The notes under the pieces: model-generated
What the model was told of the DNA's origin: nothing
Seen by the model: the letters and a program-made list of their open reading frames with translations, nothing else
Databases searched by the model: none
Part shown: positions 1-7,186 of the stretch, one piece after another
Position numbering within the stretch: position 1 is the stretch's first letter
Layout of the letters: the number at the start of each line of letters is the position of its first letter
Program-made: the position numbers and the translations under genes
Assembly (NCBI GenBank): GCA_945830055.1
Contig: CALZXH010000008.1
Span: forward strand, 1-50,378
From: an uncultured Prevotella sp.
Lineage (GTDB): Bacteria > Bacteroidota > Bacteroidia > Bacteroidales > Bacteroidaceae
DNA length: 50,378 bases
Direction: 5' to 3'

Positions 1-146
1 AGATTGTACACTCACGCCATAGATCTGTAAGCAACTTTATCATGAACCTTATTTCAGCATTGGGAGCATATTGCTTCTTCGACAACAAGCCAAAGGCATT
101 GCAGGGATACTGCATCGAGGACACAAAGCAACTCTCGCTGTTCTAA
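1..146 (+). pseudogene. IS982-family transposase, C-terminal end (cut by window edge)
   Basis: An open frame enters from the left edge and stops at TAA 144-146, giving about 47 residues. It contains HSRHRSVSNFIMNL, then GAYCFF, a KPKAL stretch and a final QLSLF. In IS982-family transposases of Bacteroidetes the C-terminus has the same shape: an H-R-S/NF(I)xNL segment, A-AYCF, a K-K-P turn and a QL-LF ending. Only the tail is visible, so whether the element is intact cannot be judged. The stretch after the stop (147-262) carries no gene and may be the element's right end. The family assignment is from remembered motifs, not a search. Confidence 0.68.
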
Positions 147-262
147 GGGCAAAACAACTTCTTGCAGCCTTCTGTTATTACCCACTCCTAATGGCATGGG
201 GAGGAGGCGTACACACGCTGCATTTATATTGTATAAGACACTCGGTTATCCCGAACTGGGGT
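147..262. mobile_element. Probable right terminal segment of the IS982-type element
   Basis: No coding frame is convincing here. The segment ends in ATCCCGAACTGGGG (248-261), and the homology with the second copy of the promoter block (see 263-368) starts right after it. This is what would be expected if an insertion ended at about 262. The exact end and any target duplication cannot be set from this window because the other end lies outside it. Confidence 0.4.
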
Positions 263-368
263 ATAAAGGTTAAATAACAGGACGAGGACACTGTTTTTCA
301 ATGATGTTCCTTGGAAGAAATATGTATTTCAGTTACATTTGCAGCCCAATATCTAAAAGATTAGATAA
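263..368 (+). promoter_or_regulatory. Shared regulatory block, copy A (upstream of the barrel/ECF operon)
   Basis: A promoter fits the Bacteroidetes consensus: TTGG at 311-314, a 19-base spacer, and TACATTTG at 334-341. The whole block aligns without gaps to 6659-6764 (offset 6396), with about 82 of 108 positions identical by hand count. The runs AGTTACATTTGCAGC and AATATCTAAAAGATTA are almost unchanged. A small dyad, ATCT-AAA-AGAT (351-361), sits just past the expected transcription start, where a repressor could bind. Transcription would start near 348, leaving a leader of about 100 bases before the ATG at 451. Confidence 0.72.
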
Positions 369-450
369 CGGAAAGAGGTTAAACACCGTGTTAACATTCA
401 CCGCCTTGGTGCGTGATATAACCAAAACAACTTAAAAAACTAAAGAACTA

Positions 451-3276
451 ATGCGATTGCTACCCCTCATTGCCGTCCTGCTGCTGATGGCAACTCCCAC
501 ACTGCAAGCGGCGGAGAAGACCAAGAAGAAGAACAAACAGACCATGACGCTTTACGGCCAGGTGTATGACTCCTTTACCAAGGGTAAGGTCAAGGCTTTC
601 GTTACGCTGATGGACACTGACTCCACTGTGGTGGATACCACGACTTGCAGAACAAGCAAATATGGTTCATGGTCTTCATTCAGTTTCAAGATACCTAAGG
701 AGATAAAGAAGTATATCATCAAGACCACGGCAGAGGAATATGAGGACAAACATACCGACTACGAGATTACAAAACTGGGACGCAAGAGTTGGATAATCAT
801 GCCGGAAATACTGATGAAGCGTACCCAGAGAGACATATATAAAGATGTGGATCTGGATGGTGTGGTGGTGACGGGTACTCGCGTTCAGGTGGTATATAAA
901 GGCGACACGATAGTCTATAACGCATCCGCATTCAACCTGCCCGAAGGTTCCATGCTCGACGGACTCATCCGCCAGTTGCCAGGGGCGGAACTAAAGGACA
1001 ACGGAGATATTTACATCAACGGCAAGTTGATAGAACGTCTCACGCTCAACGGCAAGGACTTCTTCAAGGGCGACAACAAGGTAATGCTGGAAAACCTGCC
1101 CTATTTCACGGTGAAAGACCTCAAAGTGTTCTATCGGGACACGGAGAAGAACAAGATGCTGGGCAAGCAGGTGGAGGATAAGGAGTATGTCATGGACGTC
1201 ACCCTGAAACGGGAATATGCACGTGGATATATTGCCAATGCCGAGGCTGGTGCGGGAACGGAAGACAGATGGTTGGCAAAGGCATTCGGTATGTATTATG
1301 ATGACCACACGAGAGTGGCGCTCTTCGGCAATGCCAACAATGTCAACGAGGTGCGCACACCTGGCAACGAGGGCAATTGGGACCCCAAGAAGGTCAGCGA
1401 CGGAGTGCGGAAGACAAGACAGGTGGGTATGAACATCCGTACTGAGGACAAAGACAAGACGGTGGATGAAAACTTAGATGTAAAATTTTCGTGGAATGAC
1501 ACCGACAACGAGCATAGGTCCTTCTCCGAGACTTTTGCCGACAACGGAAGCATATTCAGTGACAGTTGGTCGGCGAGCAAGAGCGACAGATACAACCTAC
1601 ATATCCACAACTTCCTCTATTTGAGAAAACTGAAATTTGGGATGAACACTGATTTGGATTATACCAACAACAGGACCACCGGGGCATCCAACGACTCAAC
1701 CTATACCACCACGCTGACAAACCGCAATGAATACCTCTCTCTGTCGCGCGGGAAGAGTCTTAATATGTACAATTATGCATATTGGGTACATTCGTTTGAA
1801 AGCGGTGACTATCTCGATTTGAGTTTTACTGTCAATTACTCCAAATCAAAACCCAATGAGAGTTTTAGCAACACCATGACATATTATGCAGCCACCAATA
1901 GCACAGAGATGCGCAACAGGTTCACGGACAGCCACTCCATGAGTTACTACTACACTCCCGAACTGACTTATTCGCTGCAATTGCCATCTGAATGGTCGCT
2001 GAGAGCCTCCTACAAATACATACAAAGATACAGCAACGGACGCAATGAGCGCTATAATCTGGAGCGACTCCCTGAGTCTGAATATGAATCACTTGGATGG
2101 CTGCCATCGTCATACGAGGCCATGATGACAGCGTATGATGATGACAACAGCCACTCCTACGACAAGATGGAGCGAGGCCATGGTCCGGAGATTGGTCTGT
2201 CGAAGAGCAATGAGAATATGTGGTTCTATCTGTCATTCCCATATACCTTCAACAAAGAATGTATGAACTACCATGGCCACAATCTCGACACCATAGCCCA
2301 TAGGTCATGGAGGGAGTTTGATCCAAATCTCTATTTCCGCACCAAGAGCAAAAAGATGCCTATAGAACTCCGTTATTATAGTTATATCACCACCTTATCT
2401 TTTGAAGGCCTTATGCCAATGACCGACACCTCCAACCCGCTGTCCAAAACCATCAGCAATCCCCATCTGAAAAACATGTTTACCCACTCTGCCAATGGTC
2501 GTATCACCTTTAAGAACGACTCCCTCGCCAGCAGCGTATATATAGGTTTCAAGACAGAGATAAAACAGAACGCTATAGGCAACCGCACTTCGTATAATGC
2601 CACGACGGGTGCATATACCCGCATGGCCGACAATGTCGACGGCAACTGGCTGGCATACATCAACAGTGGATGGAACCGCCCACTCGACAAGGAAAAGCGT
2701 TTCCGCATGGATCTCTACGGCAAGGCGGAGTATCAGAGAAGTGTGGATTTCGCCACAGCAACTGTCACTTCCGAGAGTGAGGATGGTTCCAACATCATGA
2801 ACTCGCCACTCTCCAAAGTTGACAACATCAACCTTGTAGCCTCAGCCAAGTTCACTTACAAGCATGGAGACTTCGCCGCTGGCATCAACGGCAAGATCAC
2901 ATCACGCCACACGAGAGGCAACCTTGACATAGTGAAACCTATCGACGCCAATGACATACAATACGGTTTCAATGCCACATATACCATTCCAACGCTGTTG
3001 ATTACCGTTGCCACCGACATGACCATGTACTCGCGCAGGGGATATGAGAGCAGCATGATGAACACGGACGAACTGGTATGGAACGCCCAGATGACCCGTT
3101 CTTTCTTCAAGGGGACGCTGACGGCGAAGTTGCAGGCATACGACCTGTTGCAGAACATCCACTCACGCCGCTATAGTGTCAACTCACAGGGGCGCACCGA
3201 GACATGGTATAACTACATCCCAAGGTATGTGATGTTCAGCCTTGCCTATAAGTTCACGAGGAAGCCGAAGAAATAA
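451..3276 (+). CDS. Outer-membrane beta-barrel protein (OMP_b-brl_3 / TonB-receptor-like)
   Basis: A 941-residue protein with a signal peptide (about residues 1-20, ending LQAAEK). A carboxypeptidase-regulatory-like beta-sandwich follows (about 31-115, starting TLYGQVYDSFTKGKVKAFV), then a plug-like segment (about 140-250) with GDTIVYNA, LIRQLPGAE, INGKLIERLTLNGKDFF and LENLPYFTV, and then a long aromatic-rich barrel to the end. This matches the Bacteroidetes 'outer membrane beta-barrel family protein' group. No TonB box is evident. It is first in a four-gene operon, 10 bases ahead of an ECF sigma gene, so it may be the surface sensor or the exporter/importer that the sigma/anti-sigma pair serves. 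The substrate is unknown. Confidence 0.85.
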   Translation: MRLLPLIAVLLLMATPTLQAAEKTKKKNKQTMTLYGQVYDSFTKGKVKAFVTLMDTDSTVVDTTTCRTSKYGSWSSFSFKIPKEIKKYIIKTTAEEYEDKHTDYEITKLGRKSWIIMPEILMKRTQRDIYKDVDLDGVVVTGTRVQVVYKGDTIVYNASAFNLPEGSMLDGLIRQLPGAELKDNGDIYINGKLIERLTLNGKDFFKGDNKVMLENLPYFTVKDLKVFYRDTEKNKMLGKQVEDKEYVMDVTLKREYARGYIANAEAGAGTEDRWLAKAFGMYYDDHTRVALFGNANNVNEVRTPGNEGNWDPKKVSDGVRKTRQVGMNIRTEDKDKTVDENLDVKFSWNDTDNEHRSFSETFADNGSIFSDSWSASKSDRYNLHIHNFLYLRKLKFGMNTDLDYTNNRTTGASNDSTYTTTLTNRNEYLSLSRGKSLNMYNYAYWVHSFESGDYLDLSFTVNYSKSKPNESFSNTMTYYAATNSTEMRNRFTDSHSMSYYYTPELTYSLQLPSEWSLRASYKYIQRYSNGRNERYNLERLPESEYESLGWLPSSYEAMMTAYDDDNSHSYDKMERGHGPEIGLSKSNENMWFYLSFPYTFNKECMNYHGHNLDTIAHRSWREFDPNLYFRTKSKKMPIELRYYSYITTLSFEGLMPMTDTSNPLSKTISNPHLKNMFTHSANGRITFKNDSLASSVYIGFKTEIKQNAIGNRTSYNATTGAYTRMADNVDGNWLAYINSGWNRPLDKEKRFRMDLYGKAEYQRSVDFATATVTSESEDGSNIMNSPLSKVDNINLVASAKFTYKHGDFAAGINGKITSRHTRGNLDIVKPIDANDIQYGFNATYTIPTLLITVATDMTMYSRRGYESSMMNTDELVWNAQMTRSFFKGTLTAKLQAYDLLQNIHSRRYSVNSQGRTETWYNYIPRYVMFSLAYKFTRKPKK

Positions 3277-3286
3277 TTGAAGTAAC

Positions 3287-3787
3287 ATGGGATTATCCGC
3301 CTTTGAACAAATCGCTAAGGAGTTGCGTCCGTGTCTTGTAGGCATCGGACTCAACTTCTTTGGTGATGCTGACAAGGCGGAGGATGTGGCTCAAGAGGTG
3401 CTGTTGAGACTGTGGCTGCTACGTGAGAGAATTGACTTCACTGTGCCGGTGAGGCCTCTTGCAGTGAGAATGGCTAAGAACGTGTGCATCAGCATGTGGC
3501 GACATGATAGTCACACCTCACCTGAGGCGACAGGAAAGGACATTGCCGACACAGTCACTGTCAGTCCCCCTGAGATGGAGGACAGCGACAACACACGGCT
3601 GTTGCATTGCGCCATGGAGGGTCTCACGGCGGCAGAACGCCGCCTGATGAGGCTGAGAAACGAGGAGGGTTTGGATATACAACAGATTTCAGCCATTACA
3701 GGCATTGCCCCACGCTCCGTAAGTGTGATGCTGAGCAGGGCGCGACACAAGATTTTGGATATGCTAAAAAAAGGAGGTCACCTATGA
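3287..3787 (+). CDS. ECF-type RNA polymerase sigma factor
   Basis: 166 residues, the usual length for a sigma-70 ECF protein. Region 2 is visible near residues 10-75 (GDADKAEDVAQEVLLRLW, then a P-VRPLAVRMAKNVC helix). Region 4 lies near 110-160 (LTAAERRLMRLRNEEGLDIQQISAITGI, then SVSVMLSRARHKI helix-turn-helix). The linker between is short and acidic (SPPEMEDSDN). The stop codon overlaps the next start as ATGA (3784-3787), the arrangement typical of sigma/anti-sigma pairs. It probably directs RNA polymerase to envelope genes. Target promoters are not known, and the two shared regulatory blocks look like housekeeping sigma promoters instead. Confidence 0.88.
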   Translation: MGLSAFEQIAKELRPCLVGIGLNFFGDADKAEDVAQEVLLRLWLLRERIDFTVPVRPLAVRMAKNVCISMWRHDSHTSPEATGKDIADTVTVSPPEMEDSDNTRLLHCAMEGLTAAERRLMRLRNEEGLDIQQISAITGIAPRSVSVMLSRARHKILDMLKKGGHL

Positions 3788-4416
3788 ATGACATCAACGA
3801 TTTGATACAACGCTATCTCGACGGCACCACCTCTCCCCAGGAGGAAAGGCTTCTTGCAGAGATGATAGACAGTTGTCCCGATGCCACAGCGGATCAGAGG
3901 GCATTGGCGGATATGCTCCGCTGTCATACCACACATAGCGAGGACGAGATGGAGCAGTGGCTCACCGAGGACGAGACTGCTGTTTATGACAATATCATGA
4001 ATCACCGTCGCCATCGCAACATACTGCGCTGGGCAGCGGCAGCAGTCGCTGTGGCAGTAGTATCACTCTCCCTGTGGTTGGGCATCGGCAGTAAAGGTAA
4101 TGAGGAAGAGCAGCCCATGACTGTGATGGAAACCACACCTGCCTTGAAGGAGAATATGGTGAAACCCATGGCTGAAATCACTCCATCTCCTTCGGTTCCC
4201 ACGCCACGGCTACAGCAGATGGGTGTAAAAAAAACAAGAAAAGAACCATCATCCCCCAAACCCGTAGAATCCTCCACCTCGGCAATGGAAGGATTGCAGG
4301 ATGCACTTGCCATGATAGAGACACGCCTGAACAAGGTTGTGGACAGTGTGACCAAGGCTCATGCTGAACAAGTGGTGTTATCAGACCCACGCCTGTCGAG
4401 ACTATCTTACAATTAA
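3784..4416 (+). CDS. Putative membrane-anchored anti-sigma factor
   Basis: 210 residues from the ATG at 3784, chosen because it overlaps the sigma stop as ATGA and is preceded by a strong AAAGGAGG ribosome site inside the sigma gene. The N-terminal cytoplasmic part (1-78) begins DINDLIQRYLDGTTSPQEE, a helical start seen in Bacteroidetes anti-sigma factors. One membrane segment follows (about 80-101, LRWAAAAVAVAVVSLSLWLG), then a low-complexity periplasmic region rich in Pro, Ser and Lys, and a C-terminal helix (about 175-210). There is no zinc-finger HxxxCxxC motif and no clear FecR domain. The role is inferred mainly from gene order and topology. Confidence 0.72.
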   Translation: MNDINDLIQRYLDGTTSPQEERLLAEMIDSCPDATADQRALADMLRCHTTHSEDEMEQWLTEDETAVYDNIMNHRRHRNILRWAAAAVAVAVVSLSLWLGIGSKGNEEEQPMTVMETTPALKENMVKPMAEITPSPSVPTPRLQQMGVKKTRKEPSSPKPVESSTSAMEGLQDALAMIETRLNKVVDSVTKAHAEQVVLSDPRLSRLSYN

Positions 4417-4444
4417 CAGACAATTTCACAGTAAAAGTATATAT

Positions 4445-6463
4445 ATGTTTAGATTTATACTTCTCACACTTGCAGTTATTGTATCATTGCCATCTGCCGC
4501 ATGGCATAACAAGGAGCGCGAGGCGCTGGTCAAAGCAATAACAGACTTTATCTATGCCCCGGAACTGATGCACCACACGGAGCATAATGGACAGGGTATA
4601 TACGTGTATAAATTTAAATACACATGCAAGGGCAACGAGATAACAGACCCATCGTTTCGCCCTGACGTGTTGCTGAGGATGGAAAAGGCATTCGACGACA
4701 ACTGCTCCTCGGCACTGTCGCGCTATATGCACCGTCATACCGATGGCAAGTCGCCATTGAAGATGCTCACCTTCACATGGCCCAACTCATATAATAACAG
4801 CATTAGTTTTTGCTTTGACCTTAACGACACTATAGACTACCGTTTCATCACCTACGGTGCGCCCGACTCGGTGCGCGCCTGTTATGCCTTGGTCTGGAGC
4901 GAGACACGCTTCAATGACCATGCTGGAACACCATACAGATGTTTTGACGGTTATGTGATGACCCTCAAAGGCAACCACTGGTATTTTGACACATGGAACT
5001 ATAAGTATGTCTATGGCAATGACGAGAGGTTGAGGAGGAGTGAGCGCGAGGCGTCGGCAACCCGGACAGAGCAGTTTGATTTCGCCGTATTCTTCGCCAA
5101 GATTGAGGAATTAAACAAGATATTCATGGAGGGAAAGCACGGCAATGACTTGGCATTGATGAATGCTGCGGTCTATACTTTGAACAATCTGCTGCGCAAC
5201 CATGATGCGAAACTGACAATGTCTCAAGGCAACCAGATAGGCAGTGTGATACAGCAATGGAATAGAGAAGTGACCGATTCGACAATGGCAGTGGAACTTA
5301 TCAAGACGATGGGTATGCTGGCAGATAAGATACAGTATACTGGCAGTGATACGGTGAGACATGCCGAAATCTCTCGGTCAACAATGTTCTTCACCCGCAA
5401 TCTGCAGAAAGATGCCGACAATTGCGCCATGTATAAAACCGTCGCCTACCGCAGCAGCAATATGGGCGAGGCTTATCCATGGCAACTGACCGGTATCAGT
5501 CCCGAAGGCAGCAGGTATGTCGTAATAAGAATCTCTCCATTGAACCGTGAAGAGAGTGTGCGCAAGGTGATAGAGGGCTCTTTCTCCTTTACTAAACGCC
5601 TGCAACGCGGACAGTTTATTGAGGTGACAGATGACAAGGCAAAGGAGACCTGGTGGGTCATCAATGACTCCATGCCTGTACATCTCAACATGAACGACGG
5701 CACAGTGGAGGGTTCGGATCTTAACAGGCGCTTCCTCTCATATCAGCGCCGCATTAAAAACATGTCAAGGGATGTGCTGAAATACGCCACATATATCAAT
5801 GGCCAAACCGATATCATCGACAAGGAGGGCTACAACTCGGTGGTAGACTCGGTGCGGAAGATACAGTATGAGGCCATCACTGACAATAAGGACAACATCA
5901 TACCTGCCTTCTTCTTGCCAGAACTGTGCGTAGAGATGCCACCGCAGATGCTCGACACTGTGATGAGACACGACTGTGCATGGTCTGACCATGTGGAGAT
6001 GCAACCGGCATGGACATTCTATGAGGGACAAAAGAAGCGTCTGCCTGGACAGATGTATCACGATGTGGAGTTGGAGGACACCTTGGGCAACGTCCACAGG
6101 CTCAGCGAATATGTGGGCAAGGGCAACTATGTGCTGCTGCATTTCTGGAGCACTTGGGCGATGAGTTCACGCAAGGAACTGAAGACCATCAAGAATATTG
6201 TGAGGGAATACAAGGATAAGCCGCTGACCGTGATAGGCATATCACTCAACAATGACGGGCAGGACTGGCGCAATTACATCAAGGCACGCAACCTGCATTG
6301 GACGCACCTCTCGAACATCAAATTGTTTGACAGTCCCGCCGCCGAGGCCTACGGTGTAATCTCCATGCCAATGACGGTGCTCATCGCCCCCGATGGGAAG
6401 ATTGTGATGCAAGGTGTGCAGCATGATAGATTGCCCGAAGCGTTGCACAAGATACTGCCATAG
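4445..6463 (+). CDS. Envelope protein with DUF4369-like and cysteine-less TlpA-type thioredoxin domain
   Basis: 672 residues starting at MFRFILLTLAVIVSLPSAAW, chosen because this gives a clean signal peptide; longer upstream starts overlap the anti-sigma gene. The N-terminal 240 residues are unrecognised. The middle (about 340-430, ISPEGSRYVV, VIEGSFSFTKRL, then a basic helix) resembles the DUF4369 region that precedes TlpA/AhpC domains in Bacteroidetes. The C-terminal 130 residues are a thioredoxin fold (YVLLHFWSTWAMSSRKEL, then VIGISLNNDGQDWRNYI, GVISMPMTVLIAPDGKIV). The CxxC site is replaced by Ala572-Met-Ser-Ser575, so thiol-disulfide exchange is not expected. Last gene of the barrel/ECF operon. 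Confidence 0.78.
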   Translation: MFRFILLTLAVIVSLPSAAWHNKEREALVKAITDFIYAPELMHHTEHNGQGIYVYKFKYTCKGNEITDPSFRPDVLLRMEKAFDDNCSSALSRYMHRHTDGKSPLKMLTFTWPNSYNNSISFCFDLNDTIDYRFITYGAPDSVRACYALVWSETRFNDHAGTPYRCFDGYVMTLKGNHWYFDTWNYKYVYGNDERLRRSEREASATRTEQFDFAVFFAKIEELNKIFMEGKHGNDLALMNAAVYTLNNLLRNHDAKLTMSQGNQIGSVIQQWNREVTDSTMAVELIKTMGMLADKIQYTGSDTVRHAEISRSTMFFTRNLQKDADNCAMYKTVAYRSSNMGEAYPWQLTGISPEGSRYVVIRISPLNREESVRKVIEGSFSFTKRLQRGQFIEVTDDKAKETWWVINDSMPVHLNMNDGTVEGSDLNRRFLSYQRRIKNMSRDVLKYATYINGQTDIIDKEGYNSVVDSVRKIQYEAITDNKDNIIPAFFLPELCVEMPPQMLDTVMRHDCAWSDHVEMQPAWTFYEGQKKRLPGQMYHDVELEDTLGNVHRLSEYVGKGNYVLLHFWSTWAMSSRKELKTIKNIVREYKDKPLTVIGISLNNDGQDWRNYIKARNLHWTHLSNIKLFDSPAAEAYGVISMPMTVLIAPDGKIVMQGVQHDRLPEALHKILP

Positions 6464-6511
6464 GCAATCTGGTGGATTATCTAATGGTCATACTACTAAA
6501 TAGTGAGTTCG

Positions 6512-6542
6512 ATGAATTACAAGTAATTCATTCGGTGTTTTT
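6512..6542 (+). terminator. Terminator-like hairpin after the barrel/ECF operon
   Basis: ATGAATTAC (6512-6520) and GTAATTCAT (6523-6531) form a perfect 9-base-pair stem with a two-base gap, followed by TCGGTGTTTTTG with a short T run. The stem is AT-rich, so strength is uncertain. Confidence 0.5.
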
Positions 6543-6570
6543 GAGATAGTTTTAGTTATACTACTCTCTG

Positions 6571-6616
6571 TCTGAGTACTGCGGTATGCCAAGTCAGAGT
6601 ACTGGGCTATGATGAG
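6571..6616. repeat. Two imperfect tandem 23-base units in an intergenic stretch
   Basis: Units 6571-6593 and 6594-6616 share TC-GAGTACTG-G-TATG. They lie between the operon-1 terminator and the second regulatory block. No gene is seen in 6464-6781; the rest of the stretch holds the hairpin at 6512 and the promoter block at 6659. Confidence 0.45.
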
Positions 6617-6658
6617 ATGATTCCCACTGGAATGTCATCCTAACGGGAATATCTAACA

Positions 6659-6764
6659 ATAAAGGTTAAAAGATAGTGGGCGGACACAGATTTTTCACGC
6701 TTTTCCTTGCAAGAACAGTGGTTTGCAGTTACATTTGCAGCATAATATCTAAAAGATTAAATAA
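6659..6764 (+). promoter_or_regulatory. Shared regulatory block, copy B (upstream of the BlaI/M56 operon)
   Basis: The promoter is TTGC at 6707-6710, a 19-base spacer, and TACATTTG at 6730-6737. It is the gapless homologue of 263-368, including the ATCT-AAA-AGAT dyad at 6747-6757 directly after the expected start site. BlaI-type repressors usually bind dyads over their own promoter, so this dyad is the natural candidate operator. That both operons answer to the same regulator is inference. Confidence 0.72.
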
Positions 6765-6781
6765 TATAACTAAATGATTAG

Positions 6782-7171
6782 ATGATGACAAGAAGGAATA
6801 ATGAGGAGAGGACTCTCACACGCTCTGAAATGGAGATTATGAACATATTATGGAACAACGAGGGAGCAATGAGCACCCACGAGATACAGGAAAAATATCC
6901 CGAACCCCAACCCGCCTACTCTACCATAGCCACCTTTCTGAAAATCCTCACGAAAAAAGGGTTTGTCAGTTACAGGAAGGCAGAGGCAGGCAACAAGACC
7001 TTCTATTTCTATCCGCTACTGACACGACAGAAATACATGTCGCAATTCATGCAGGAAGCCAAAAGCACACTCTTTGGCAATTCCTTGAAAGCCATGCTCC
7101 ACTTCTTCGCGCAAAGCGAGGAGATATCAGAGGAAGATATCGAGGAACTGATAAGGATGATCAAGAAATAA
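6782..7171 (+). CDS. BlaI/MecI-family transcriptional repressor
   Basis: 129 residues, the family's normal length. The winged-helix DNA-binding half is clear: LTRSEMEIMNILWNNEGAMS, then THEIQEKYPEPQPAYSTIATFLKILTKKG and a wing with YRKAEAGNKTFYFYP. The C-terminal helices (about 85-129) form the dimerisation part where the partner protease cleaves BlaI/MecI. A second ATG follows directly at 6785 and is an equal start candidate. It is followed 15 bases later by an M56 peptidase gene, the classic repressor/sensor-protease pair. In Bacteroidetes such pairs are widespread without a beta-lactamase gene, and none is seen here. Confidence 0.9.
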   Translation: MMTRRNNEERTLTRSEMEIMNILWNNEGAMSTHEIQEKYPEPQPAYSTIATFLKILTKKGFVSYRKAEAGNKTFYFYPLLTRQKYMSQFMQEAKSTLFGNSLKAMLHFFAQSEEISEEDIEELIRMIKK

Positions 7172-7186
7172 CCAACTGAACATTCC

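Noticed and set aside
71..277. Plus-strand open frame of 68 codons at the left edge
   Set aside because: It overlaps the transposase tail in another frame and then the presumed IS end; the transposase frame explains the sequence.
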